Shown piece by piece: positions 27,413 through 36,377 of a stretch of 64,000 nucleotides of DNA (positions within the stretch are counted from its first letter, which is position 1; every line of letters begins with the position of its first letter). Under the pieces are notes generated by a model. It worked only from the letters and a program-made list of their open reading frames with translations. It ran no database searches and was not told the DNA's origin. Source of the DNA: Ignatzschineria sp. RMDPL8A (lineage in GTDB: Bacteria > Pseudomonadota > Gammaproteobacteria > Cardiobacteriales > Wohlfahrtiimonadaceae); NCBI RefSeq assembly GCF_029815055.1, contig NZ_JAPPWA010000002.1, positions 1,784,964 to 1,848,963 on the forward strand, read 5' to 3'. The translations under genes and the position numbers were made by a program.

Positions 27413-28183
27413 TTAGCCGCGATAGTGCTTAATAAATTGTTGGAAACGCTCTGATTTTGGATTGGTGAAGAGCTCCTCAGGCGGGCCCTGCTCTTCGATG
27501 CGGCCCTCATGGAAAAAGACCACCTCATCGGAGATATTTTTCGCAAAATCCATCTCGTGGGTCACGATCACCATGGTCATGCCCTCTTTGGCAAGATCTT
27601 GCATCACCGTTAATACCTCGTGCACAAGCTCCGGGTCAAGCGCAGATGTTGGCTCATCAAAGAGCATCACGCTTGGCTCCATCGCTAACGCTCTAGCAAT
27701 GGCAACGCGCTGCTGCTGACCACCCGACAGATTGATCGGATAATCATGAACGCGCTCTGAAAGCCCTACTTTATTAAGAAGTTCAAGCGAACGCGCTTTG
27801 GCCTCTTTTTTCGATAATCCTAATACATGAATCGGCGCTTCCATCATATTTTCAAGCACCGTCATATGACTCCAGAGATTAAAGTTTTGAAACACCATAC
27901 CAAGCTGAGTACGCAGGCGACGCATCTGTTGCGGATCTTCGGCCACAAGGCCTTTATCGCCCGGCATCAATTTTAACGCTTCACCATTAATAATGATCTC
28001 CCCTTGATCGGGTTTTTCAAGCAGATTAATACAGCGTAAAAATGTACTTTTTCCTGAACCTGAAGCCCCTAAAAGCGAGACGACATCCCCTTTTTGTAAC
28101 TCAAGTGAAATCCCTTTTAAAATCTCACGGTCACCAAAGGACTTATGGATATTTTTAATAGTTAATGCTGGCGTCTGTTTCAT
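27413..28183 (-). CDS. Polar amino acid ABC transporter ATPase (HisP/GlnQ class), orphan
   Basis: This 256-residue ATPase has Walker [11 protein letters not shown]-loop [16 protein letters not shown], signature [15 protein letters not shown], Walker [13 protein letters not shown] and H-loop VTHEMDFA. The insertion [20 protein letters not shown] is typical of HisP (histidine and basic amino acid importers). No permease or binding-protein gene is adjacent, so partners must be elsewhere. It has its own terminator, and the next gene upstream is divergent. Confidence 0.92.
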   Translation of the reverse strand: MKQTPALTIKNIHKSFGDREILKGISLELQKGDVVSLLGASGSGKSTFLRCINLLEKPDQGEIIINGEALKLMPGDKGLVAEDPQQMRRLRTQLGMVFQNFNLWSHMTVLENMMEAPIHVLGLSKKEAKARSLELLNKVGLSERVHDYPINLSGGQQQRVAIARALAMEPSVMLFDEPTSALDPELVHEVLTVMQDLAKEGMTMVIVTHEMDFAKNISDEVVFFHEGRIEEQGPPEELFTNPKSERFQQFIKHYRG

Positions 28184-28365
28184 AAATCTCTGTAAACTAT
28201 TTTAAAATCAATGGGGCATTATAGCAGTATCGGCCAAATAAAACATCGAAGAGATTCCCCGCGCGCGCTATTTTCTCAAATCCCCACCGAATCTCAGCTT
28301 AATTAATTGAATTGATAGGCGCTCATTAAAAAAATTAAATTGCTATTTAATTAAAAGGGCGGAGA

Positions 28366-29130
28366 ATGGGAAGAATTGGGACACATTTTGGCTTGTCGAA
28401 GGATATATTGAATATGCAGCACTTAAATGATTGCGAGTTTCTCCACACTATTTTAGAAAATGAAGGGGTCACCGGATTAACCTATAACGATGGGTGGATT
28501 GAGAGTTCACAGACACCGACAAAAATTGCTGCACTGATCGAATTAAATCCCGCAGAACGTCAAGAATTATCAACGGTAACGCTCCATATTCGTCTTGCGC
28601 GCGAAGGATTTAAACCCTTTTCACAAAACTTTGAAGGCTATGCTCATTCAGAAGAAGAGGCGATTTTAGATGCCTATCAAGCTTTTTCACATACGGCGCT
28701 CGATCCGCTTTTGCTTGCTATTTGGAACATCAATGAAGCGGGCTATATTCAAGAAGAAGAGTGGGAAGTTGGCCCCGATCTCTATCGCGCGTGCCTTGGC
28801 AATGTCGTCGGTGAAGGAGAAGCCGGAAAACCCAATGAAATTGGCGCAGAAAACGCAAAAATTGCCACCGAAAGCGGCGTAGTTGATATTCCTGAGGATT
28901 ATTTTGAGGCGCTCGTTGAGACCATTTATGATAATGCCGAAGGGGAAGAATTCCTCTGGTTCCATTTCAATTTTGTCTACACCCCCGGTGAAATGCCGGT
29001 GATGGAGCTCTATAAAAATGGCGAGTTCGTCGATCTTGAGCCCTCCGAACTGCTCGATATTCCTTGGCCTGAGTCCAATGAATTTTACGCATTTCGTGAA
29101 ACCGTCATCTTAACGAAAAAACCTGCATAA
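28366..29130 (+). CDS. DUF6348 family protein
   Basis: This 254-residue cytosolic acidic protein matches my recollection of the DUF6348 family in SEEEAILDAYQAFSHTALDPL and LWFHFNFVYTPGEMPVMELYKNG (read in parts). Two starts are possible: ATG 28366 with AAGGG at 6 nt, or ATG 28414 with AAGGA at 10 nt. The second would give 238 residues beginning MQHLND and may fit relatives better. Function is unknown; members are often found near immunity-type or housekeeping genes. It is a single gene with a terminator downstream. Confidence 0.75.
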   Translation: MGRIGTHFGLSKDILNMQHLNDCEFLHTILENEGVTGLTYNDGWIESSQTPTKIAALIELNPAERQELSTVTLHIRLAREGFKPFSQNFEGYAHSEEEAILDAYQAFSHTALDPLLLAIWNINEAGYIQEEEWEVGPDLYRACLGNVVGEGEAGKPNEIGAENAKIATESGVVDIPEDYFEALVETIYDNAEGEEFLWFHFNFVYTPGEMPVMELYKNGEFVDLEPSELLDIPWPESNEFYAFRETVILTKKPA

Positions 29131-29170
29131 ACCTGCCACCCTTTAAATATAGATAAAAACTCAATAGAGA

Positions 29171-29195
29171 GCCTGGCCTTCATGCTGGGCTTTTT
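29171..29195 (+). terminator. Terminator of the DUF6348 gene
   Basis: GCCTGGC/GCTGGGC (two G-U pairs, loop CTTCAT) is followed by TTTTT, 40 nt after the stop. Confidence 0.8.
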
Positions 29196-29260
29196 GTTGC
29201 GCTACGAGCGCTTAATTTCTTATACTGCTCGCTCATCATGCCTAAAACGAGGAGCGCTTT

Positions 29261-29974
29261 ATGATTTTCAATCCCCCACTTATTCAAGCGACGCTAATTA
29301 AACGCTATCGCCGATTTTTAACCGATATCCGCCTTGAATCCGGTGAAACGATTACCATTCATTGCCCCAATACTGGCTCGATGATGAACTGCTTAGTGCC
29401 AGAAAGTCAGGCGTGGTATCTTCCTTCTACCGACCCAAATCGTAAAACCAAAGGCACATGGGTGCTAGCGACAACGCCCCACGGACGCATCGCCAATATT
29501 AATACCCATTATGCCAACACGCTTGTGGAAGAGGCGCTGAGCGAGGGTATTATCAAAGAAGCAGGCCCCTTTAAAAAGCTCCGCCGTGAGGTGAAATATG
29601 GGGAAGAAAATTCTCGCATCGATTTTTGCTTAACTCATGAGGACGATTCGCTCACCTATATTGAGGTGAAAAGTGTGACGCTCGGATTTGATGATTCCAC
29701 CACCGCCGCCTTTCCCGATGCCGTGACTGAACGCGGGACAAAACACCTCCGTGAACTGACGCGCCTTGCTGAAAATGGCGTTAAAACGATTCTGCTCTAC
29801 TGCGTCAATCTCTCAGGGATTACCGCCGTTCGCCCTGCCGATGAGATCGACCCTGAGTACGGTAAAGCCCTTCGCCTTGCGCAAAAATCCGGTGTAAAAA
29901 TCATCGCCTACGGCACCGAATTATCCCCAAACGAAATCAAAATCACCCATTCGATTCCGGTGGTGATGGATTAA
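29261..29974 (+). CDS. sfsA: Sugar fermentation stimulation protein A (nuclease-fold DNA-binding protein)
   Basis: This 237-residue SfsA has the family signature HCPNTGSMMNCL near residue 40, NTHYANTLVEEAL, and the nuclease-like core SRIDFCLTH with YIEVKSVTLG. That pattern is PD-(D/E)xK-like, with Asp in RIDF and Glu-Val-Lys. FPDAVTERGTKHLREL follows. Standard length and a GAGG ribosome site support the call. E. coli SfsA was first tied to maltose gene regulation; its structure suggests DNA or RNA nuclease activity. Confidence 0.95.
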   Translation: MIFNPPLIQATLIKRYRRFLTDIRLESGETITIHCPNTGSMMNCLVPESQAWYLPSTDPNRKTKGTWVLATTPHGRIANINTHYANTLVEEALSEGIIKEAGPFKKLRREVKYGEENSRIDFCLTHEDDSLTYIEVKSVTLGFDDSTTAAFPDAVTERGTKHLRELTRLAENGVKTILLYCVNLSGITAVRPADEIDPEYGKALRLAQKSGVKIIAYGTELSPNEIKITHSIPVVMD

Positions 29975-29997
29975 CTCCCATTAATTCATCTGACAAT

Positions 29998-30042
29998 GAA
30001 AAAGAGCGTGCCTACTGATTTTATCTCAACAAGGCACGCTCT
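29998..30042 (-). terminator. gabD terminator
   Basis: An 11-bp perfect stem AGAGCGTGCCT/AGGCACGCTCT is followed on the minus strand by TTTTTC. It lies 164 nt past the gabD stop. The stretch 30043-30205 holds no credible gene. Confidence 0.85.
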
Positions 30043-30205
30043 CACGCCATATCACTCATGGAGTGTGAGTCTTTGGCGCACGACGCGCCCATTATGCAAT
30101 CAATATCGAGGTCAACAAAACGACTACGAATCACACACTCTACTTTAGGGCGATCAAACTCTCTAAGCGTTAAGAGCGCAACGCTCAAAGAAGAAGATCG
30201 ACCTT

Positions 30206-31594
30206 TTATAGATTTCCAATGGAGAGATATTTGGTTTCTAAATAGGGCTCAATTCCCTCAATTCCCCCTTCCCGGCCGATACCACTCTCTTTAAAGCCGC
30301 CAAAAGGTACTTGCGCCGTGCTCGGCAAGCCATCATTCCAGCCAACGATCCCAAAATCGAGATTATCTTGCAGATAAATACCCGCCTTATAATCGTTCGT
30401 GAAATAGTACGCGGCTAGCCCAAAAGGCGTGCCATTAGCGATTTCGATCGCTTCATCAAGGGTATTAAATGCAATGATGGGAGCGACGGGACCAAAGGTC
30501 TCCTCAGACATAATATCCATCTCAAGCGTGACCTTGCCAAGCACCGTCGGCGCAACAAAATAGATCCCTTTCTCATCATCCGCTTGATAGGTGCCACCGG
30601 CTAAAATAGTCGCACCGTTCGATTTGGCATTCTCAATTTGAGACACCACTTTATCAAACCCTTTCTTATTAATCAGCGGACCAACATCGGTCTTCGCATC
30701 GAGGCCATTTCCCATTTTTAAAGCCTTGGTCGCAGCGGCAAATTTCTCACTAAATTCCTGAATGACCGATTGATGGACAATGAAACGATTCGCGCACACG
30801 CAGGTCTGCCCTGCATTTCTAAATTTAGAAGCGAGCGCTTGCGTCACCGCAAAATCAATATCCGCGTCTTGACAGATAATAAACGGGGCATGCCCGCCTA
30901 ACTCCATCGATACATGTTTTACCGTACAGGCGCTATCGCTGATTAGGCGCTTCCCAACGGGCGTTGAGCCAGTAAAGGTAATTTTGCGCACATGCTCACT
31001 TTCCGTGAAAATAGGGCCAACCTCTGAGCCATGACCAATCACGCATTGAATCACATCTTCGGGAATCCCGGCCTCATGAGCGAGCTCCACCAATTTAATC
31101 ATGGTAAGCGGTGTATCTTCTGCCGGCTTCACAATAAATGTACACCCCGCCGCAAGCGCAGGACCGGCTTTTCGGGTCATCATTGCAGCAGGAAAATTCC
31201 ATGGCGTAATGGCAGCCACTTGCCCGATTCCTTGACGCGTTACAACAATGCGTTTATCGCTCCCATTTGCCGGAATTGTGCGCCCATAGATACGCTTGGC
31301 CTCTTCGGCATACCACGTTAAATAACTCACCGCATAATTGACCTCACCACGGGATTCTTGAAGCGGCTTACCATTCTCTTCCGTCATCACTTTAGCGATC
31401 GATTCCTTATCCCGCATAATGAGCTCTGCCCATTTAAAAATAAGCTCTGCGCGGTGATATGCCGAGGTTTTCCGCCATGTTTTAAATGCTTCATTCCCGC
31501 GAGCGAGTTTTTCAATAATCACCTCTTTAGAATCAATGGGGAGCGTTGCCAGTAGCTCACCTGTAGCAGGATTATGTACTTTTAATTGAGTCAT
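30206..31594 (-). CDS. gabD: NAD(P)-dependent succinate-semialdehyde dehydrogenase
   Basis: This 462-residue aldehyde dehydrogenase oxidises succinate semialdehyde from GABA to succinate. Features are [20 protein letters not shown] (cofactor site), FTGSTPVGK, the general-base Glu in MELGGHAPF, the nucleophilic Cys in [10 protein letters not shown], and the C-terminal [15 protein letters not shown]. The start is the ATG at 31592-31594, with AAGGA 9 nt upstream. It lies downstream of gabT, but a hairpin with a T run (31628-31661) lies between, so its level may be set separately. Confidence 0.93.
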   Translation of the reverse strand: MTQLKVHNPATGELLATLPIDSKEVIIEKLARGNEAFKTWRKTSAYHRAELIFKWAELIMRDKESIAKVMTEENGKPLQESRGEVNYAVSYLTWYAEEAKRIYGRTIPANGSDKRIVVTRQGIGQVAAITPWNFPAAMMTRKAGPALAAGCTFIVKPAEDTPLTMIKLVELAHEAGIPEDVIQCVIGHGSEVGPIFTESEHVRKITFTGSTPVGKRLISDSACTVKHVSMELGGHAPFIICQDADIDFAVTQALASKFRNAGQTCVCANRFIVHQSVIQEFSEKFAAATKALKMGNGLDAKTDVGPLINKKGFDKVVSQIENAKSNGATILAGGTYQADDEKGIYFVAPTVLGKVTLEMDIMSEETFGPVAPIIAFNTLDEAIEIANGTPFGLAAYYFTNDYKAGIYLQDNLDFGIVGWNDGLPSTAQVPFGGFKESGIGREGGIEGIEPYLETKYLSIGNL

Positions 31595-31627
31595 TGTTTC
31601 AGATCCTTTTTTCTTCTTCACCTTCAT

Positions 31628-31661
31628 AAAAAAGTGGGTAAATGGTTCGCTATTTACCCAC
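31628..31661 (-). terminator. Intercistronic terminator or attenuator between gabT and gabD
   Basis: A perfect 10-bp stem GTGGGTAAAT/ATTTACCCAC is followed by six T on the minus strand. It sits between two genes of one pathway. Confidence 0.85.
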
Positions 31662-31729
31662 CTCTATTTCACTTAAATTTCGCTTAAATAAAATATGCGC
31701 TGATTGAACTTATTGAACTGATTGAAGCG

Positions 31730-33025
31730 TTACGCTTTTGCACTTGCTTCAATGGCCTCTGTTAAGATGGCTAAGCCCTTCTCAAGTTCGCTATCGGTAA
31801 TTGTAAGGGGCGACAAGAAACGAATCACATTGCTGTAAAGCCCCGCTGATAAAAGCAGTAAGCCATGTTCATTGGCATAATTGACGATCGCATTCGTGCG
31901 CGCGGCATCCGGTTTTTTCGAGAGAGGATCCACAACAATTTCCGCTGCAACCATCGCACCTAAGCGGCGAATATCTCCAATAAATGCATGCGTTTTTTGC
32001 GCTTCTTTTAAGAAGTTTTCAAGCTTTTGACCAAGGATTTCAGATTTATCGTTTAAGTTTTCCTCTTCAATAATCTCAAATACCGCTAAAGCCGCCGCGC
32101 AAGCAAGGGGATTTCCTGCGAAAGTACCGCCAAGCTCACCAGGGTTGGACGTGTTCACCATCTCAGCGCGCCCTACCACCGCACTTAATGGCATACCTGC
32201 AGCAAGTGATTTAGAGGTAGTCATAAGATCGGGCACAATGCCGTAATTTTCCATCGCGAATGTTTTCCCCGTACGGCAGAAACCGGTCTGAATTTCATCG
32301 GCAACAAAGACAATGTTATGCTCTTGGCAAAAATTATAGACAAACTCCACAAATCGTTGCGGAGGAATCATAAATCCACCCTCTCCTTGAACGGGCTCCA
32401 TCACCACACAGGCAACATTATCCGGCGACACGGTGCCTTTAAAAAACTCTTTGAAACGATCAATCACCTGATCAATATATTGATCTTCACTCATGCCATT
32501 TGGGCGCTCATACACAAATGGAAAGGGCGCTTGATACACCTCTGAGTTAAATGGACCGAACCCCACTTTATAGGGGTTTACTTTACTGGTCATGCCCATG
32601 GTTAAGTTAGTACGGCCATGGAATGCACGATTAAAGGAGACCACACCGGGCTTTCCGGTATAACGGCGTGCAATTTTCACCGCATTTTCCACCGCTTCTG
32701 CCCCTGAGTTAAAGAGCGCAGCCTTTTTCTCGTGATCACCGGCGGTAATCTCACATAATTTTTGACACACCGCGATATACCCCTCATACATCACGACGTT
32801 AAATCCAGGGTGGGTAAATTCTTCCACCTGTTTTTTAATCGCCTCTACCACTTTTGGATGGCTATGCCCCACGTTCATCACTCCAATTGCGCCAGCAAAA
32901 TCGATAAACTCACGGCCATCTTCCGTTTTCACAGTGGCATTTTTAGCGGATACCGCAACATTTAAATTCCCGTTGCTCACCCCACGTGCTACATATTTTT
33001 CACGCAATTGTTGTAAAGTACTCAT
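31730..33025 (-). CDS. gabT: 4-aminobutyrate-2-oxoglutarate transaminase
   Basis: GabT moves the amino group of GABA to 2-oxoglutarate, forming succinate semialdehyde for GabD. The 431-residue class III aminotransferase shows INVGHSHP-type start (VMNVGHSHPKVVEAIK), FNSGAEAVENAVKIARRYTG, FHGRTNLTMGMTSK, the PLP motif FVADEIQTGFCRTGK, and the Schiff-base Lys in TTSKSLAAGMPLS. AAGGAG sits 7 nt before the ATG. Its upstream neighbour is an amino acid permease 64 nt away on the same strand. Confidence 0.95.
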   Translation of the reverse strand: MSTLQQLREKYVARGVSNGNLNVAVSAKNATVKTEDGREFIDFAGAIGVMNVGHSHPKVVEAIKKQVEEFTHPGFNVVMYEGYIAVCQKLCEITAGDHEKKAALFNSGAEAVENAVKIARRYTGKPGVVSFNRAFHGRTNLTMGMTSKVNPYKVGFGPFNSEVYQAPFPFVYERPNGMSEDQYIDQVIDRFKEFFKGTVSPDNVACVVMEPVQGEGGFMIPPQRFVEFVYNFCQEHNIVFVADEIQTGFCRTGKTFAMENYGIVPDLMTTSKSLAAGMPLSAVVGRAEMVNTSNPGELGGTFAGNPLACAAALAVFEIIEEENLNDKSEILGQKLENFLKEAQKTHAFIGDIRRLGAMVAAEIVVDPLSKKPDAARTNAIVNYANEHGLLLLSAGLYSNVIRFLSPLTITDSELEKGLAILTEAIEASAKA

Positions 33026-33089
33026 GTTAAATCTCCTTTGATTGATCTTCTTTTTTGATATGGATGTTAAGTGTTAAACAATGAGGGGC

Positions 33090-34454
33090 CTATTTCGGAA
33101 CGAATACATTTAAGCCGATCAAAATCTCCTCAATTGAGGCAGGTAAAAGGTTGGTGTTGTAGAGCAGATCGCACACCGCATAGAGCGCCGCGAAACTATA
33201 AAGTGCAATAATCATTCCTTGCACAGGAGCACTCGTGATCCAGCGGTTACACTGCCAATCGGGCACAATATCGCCGATCTTACGAGCTCTTTTCAGCATT
33301 AAAATGGGTAAAATTGCTAAAATCACCCCACCGACAGCACCGGCAAACTCTAAGGCTCTTCCAAATGAAACCAGCTCGCGGTACGCCAAAATAAAGGGAG
33401 GAATGGAGATCACAGCAAGCACGATCGCACGGCGAAATTTCCGCGTTTCGGAGCCCAATTTAAATTGGTCATAAATATTCGTTAGGTAACTGCCGCCTAA
33501 TCCCCAATAGGAGGTTAGCATCGCGCATAGTGCAAAGAGGTTCGCAGTTAATGCCGCCCATGGGCCTAAATAGCGCCCCCAAGTGATCGTTGCGATTTCA
33601 TCAACATTATCAATTCCTGCTAGTGAAATGATCGAAAGCGCCACCGTCGTTAAAAGCAAAAAGGTACAGAGCATCCCGATCACAATCGCTTTTGGCAACA
33701 GTTTTGGTTGATGCACAAAGCCACGGGCGATCTCAGGCACAATATATTGCGCCGAGTAGCTAAACACCACCAGATAAATGATCGGAATCATGTAGGACCA
33801 CTGCCCTTCCATTAGATGCTCAATTTTGGTATTAACATTAAAAAGCGTTGCAAATGAGAGAATCAGGATCATCGAAATCATCGTAATGCTGATATATTTC
33901 TCCCCCTTCCCGATCGCTTTTAGGCCCCCATATAAAATCCCGATGGCTGGAATGGCAAACAGCAGACTCCCAATCTGGTTGGGAATGCCGAAAAGTTCAT
34001 TCATCAAACGCCCACTTCCCGCCATATACGCAATCAAAGCACCGGTACTATTGGCAAAAATGGAGATAAAGATAAACCACGATCCCACCTTTCCAACGTA
34101 TTTGCGTGCTAGCCCACTCAGCTGATAATGTGCACGCGTCCGTAGTGAGGATTCAGCCACATAGAGCATCGTAATCGTGGTGATAATTCCGATCACAATT
34201 AACCAGAAAAAGAGGGGGATAAACCCTGAATTTCGCGATGCATAAGGAATCGCTAAAACGCCCGCACCGATATTGGTACCGACAATCATCGCAATGCCCT
34301 CTAACAGAGTGAGTTTTTTCGCGACAAGTGTCTCTGTTGCCTGATCGCTTGTCAGCTCTTTTTTAGACGTTTTTTTAGACGATATCACATCAGAATCTGC
34401 ACGTGAAAATCCGCCAGACGGTTCCATAAAACCCTCTACGCTAGTAGAATTCAT
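33090..34454 (-). CDS. Aromatic/hydroxy amino acid permease-like transporter (HAAAP/APC superfamily)
   Basis: This 454-residue protein has 11 or so membrane spans and a hydrophilic N-terminal tail of about 45 residues. The first span, EGIAMIVGTNIGAGVLAIPY, is the sodium-family signature of the Trp/Tyr/Ser permease group (HAAAP). It is the first gene of the run permease-gabT-gabD and divergent from the PucR-type regulator. It is therefore probably the importer of GABA or a precursor amino acid (inference from context). GGAGAGG precedes the ATG. Confidence 0.87.
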   Translation of the reverse strand: MNSTSVEGFMEPSGGFSRADSDVISSKKTSKKELTSDQATETLVAKKLTLLEGIAMIVGTNIGAGVLAIPYASRNSGFIPLFFWLIVIGIITTITMLYVAESSLRTRAHYQLSGLARKYVGKVGSWFIFISIFANSTGALIAYMAGSGRLMNELFGIPNQIGSLLFAIPAIGILYGGLKAIGKGEKYISITMISMILILSFATLFNVNTKIEHLMEGQWSYMIPIIYLVVFSYSAQYIVPEIARGFVHQPKLLPKAIVIGMLCTFLLLTTVALSIISLAGIDNVDEIATITWGRYLGPWAALTANLFALCAMLTSYWGLGGSYLTNIYDQFKLGSETRKFRRAIVLAVISIPPFILAYRELVSFGRALEFAGAVGGVILAILPILMLKRARKIGDIVPDWQCNRWITSAPVQGMIIALYSFAALYAVCDLLYNTNLLPASIEEILIGLNVFVPK

Positions 34455-34666
34455 ACTATTTTCCTCTCCTTATTCCTCGATGAGCTTCGTTTTTATTTTC
34501 AATAATATATTTGGATATTTTTATAATTGATCGCTTATTCGCATTTCCGAAGTCTCACGTAAATTACTCAATTGTTTTTGCTTATAATAAAATTTACGTC
34601 TTATTCGATAATATGGATTTCTACGATTCATGACAATTAGACAAAGATAATGAAATTTTTTACCCT

Positions 34667-34690
34667 TTCATACGATCGTATGAATATAAT
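34667..34690 (+). promoter_or_regulatory. Palindromic operator plus -10 ahead of the pucR-type gene
   Basis: TTCATACGATCGTATGAA is a perfect 18-bp palindrome (34667-34684), abutting a consensus TATAAT (34685-34690), about 33 nt before the regulator start. It occupies the promoter spacer, suggesting autoregulation. It may also serve the divergent permease gene. Confidence 0.65.
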
Positions 34691-34722
34691 GGGGGTAATA
34701 TCCATAATCGAAAAGGATTTCC

Positions 34723-36195
34723 ATGCAATTGACCGTTCGTGATTTAGTTGAAATGCCTCAACTGAAAATACGCCCAATAGCCGGAGAGAATGGGCTTGGT
34801 CGCACTATCGAGTGGGCGCATACTTCCGAGCTTGAAGACCCAAGCGCTTGGGTTTTACCCAACTATCTGATTATGACGACAGGGCTTGGCATTCCCAAAC
34901 ATCAAAAGAAACAGCACGATTATATTATGCGGTTAATTGATGCAGATTTAGCGGGACTGATGATTTCAGATGAGATGAACGCGCCCGATAACCTTTCAAA
35001 ACTGATTAAAATCGCCGATGCACACGATTTTCCTGTCCTTTTTATTAACTATCACGTCCCCTTTATTGAGGTGGCTAAAATTATTATTGAGGCCAATAAA
35101 GGGAAAAAAGATGCGGTTAATAACGCACTCGTCAACCTTTTATACGATCATACGAAAGAACTGATTAAAGAGCATGATATCAATGCGCTATTAGAGCGGG
35201 TTAGTGTTCTTTTAAACCTACCCATCTATCTGATGGATCCCATCGATCCGACAATTCCCCTCTTTAATTTAGCGCCCCTTCCTGAGAGTGTCCTCACGAC
35301 CATCAAGGAAACTCCCTTAACGCTAAAAGAGGTTCAGAAAATCTATCAACCCTCAGCGCCGACACTTCACATGATTCCGCTACAAGCGCAAGATCTATTG
35401 CTTATCGTGATCGATAATTCCATCAATCATGAGCTGATGCAAAATCTTGCCATGCTCTTTAGCCTCTGCCTTGAAAATCGTAAAGAGACCTGTTATCAGC
35501 GCTTTAGACTCAGCAGTGATTTCCTCGATGATATTTTAAATGAGCGTGTAAGTAGCGCCTATATCGAACAGAAATTGCCTAACTTTAAGATCGATATGGA
35601 GCAGACGCCTTGCTACGCCGTTATTACAACCCTCGAGGCCGATCATCATTATCTAAAACAATTCTTTAAATATAATGTCTCGGGAATGGCACTTTTAAAA
35701 AAAGGACGACTCTTTCTCATTACTGAAGCGCCGCATATCGACACCTTGACCCGCCTCTTTGCGCAACTTGGCATTAGCGATCCGATTGTTGAAATTAAGC
35801 GGATTCATGATGCTTTTCAAGAGGCGATGCTTGCTTATAAAAATAGCTCGCCGGAATACCCCATCCAACACTATTCCAATCAAAATTACGCAACGCATAC
35901 CCTCCCTCGAAGTCTTGAAGAGGCCGAACGCATATTTGAATTTAATTTGGGCGCACTCTATGAACAAGATCAGAGCAAAAATACGCGCTACTTGCATACA
36001 CTAAAAGCCTTTTTAGAAAATGATCGCGCTTGGGAAAAGACCGCGAATCAGCTCCATATTCATAAGCAGACGCTGGTCTATCGCATCCATAAAGTTGAAG
36101 AGATTACCGGACGAAAGCTCAATTCAACCGCCGATGTTGTGGAACTTTGGATGGCGCTAAAGGCGGGAGAGATTTTAGGACATATCATCGAGTAA
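34723..36195 (+). CDS. PucR-family transcriptional regulator
   Basis: This 490-residue regulator has an N-terminal PucR sensor domain (LTVRDLVEMPQLKIRPIAG, about 1-125), a middle region, and the C-terminal PucR helix-turn-helix. In the latter, LHTLKAFLENDRAW, TANQLHIHKQTLVYRIHKVE and ITGRKLNSTADVVELWMALK cover about 425-485. PucR-type proteins usually activate purine, amino acid or GABA catabolic genes in response to substrate. It is divergent from the permease-gabT-gabD run, with a perfect palindrome in the shared 268-nt region. It is therefore the probable GABA-pathway regulator (inference). Confidence 0.92.
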   Translation: MQLTVRDLVEMPQLKIRPIAGENGLGRTIEWAHTSELEDPSAWVLPNYLIMTTGLGIPKHQKKQHDYIMRLIDADLAGLMISDEMNAPDNLSKLIKIADAHDFPVLFINYHVPFIEVAKIIIEANKGKKDAVNNALVNLLYDHTKELIKEHDINALLERVSVLLNLPIYLMDPIDPTIPLFNLAPLPESVLTTIKETPLTLKEVQKIYQPSAPTLHMIPLQAQDLLLIVIDNSINHELMQNLAMLFSLCLENRKETCYQRFRLSSDFLDDILNERVSSAYIEQKLPNFKIDMEQTPCYAVITTLEADHHYLKQFFKYNVSGMALLKKGRLFLITEAPHIDTLTRLFAQLGISDPIVEIKRIHDAFQEAMLAYKNSSPEYPIQHYSNQNYATHTLPRSLEEAERIFEFNLGALYEQDQSKNTRYLHTLKAFLENDRAWEKTANQLHIHKQTLVYRIHKVEEITGRKLNSTADVVELWMALKAGEILGHIIE

Positions 36196-36377
36196 TCGAA
36201 TTATTGAACATACAGTCACAGCCCGATACCCTGTCACTCTATTGTTAAAAATAATCTGTTATCGTAAATAATGGTTAATTGCATTAAAGTAAATTCAATG
36301 GACGCTCATTCAGTGAGATGCTTTAATGACATGATAATAAAAATGATGTCAATAACGATCATAATGGAGAGGATTGA

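Noticed and set aside
30058..30294. A 78-codon plus-strand frame near the gabD end
   Set aside because: It overlaps the gabD 3' end antisense, has no ribosome site and shows no protein-like composition.
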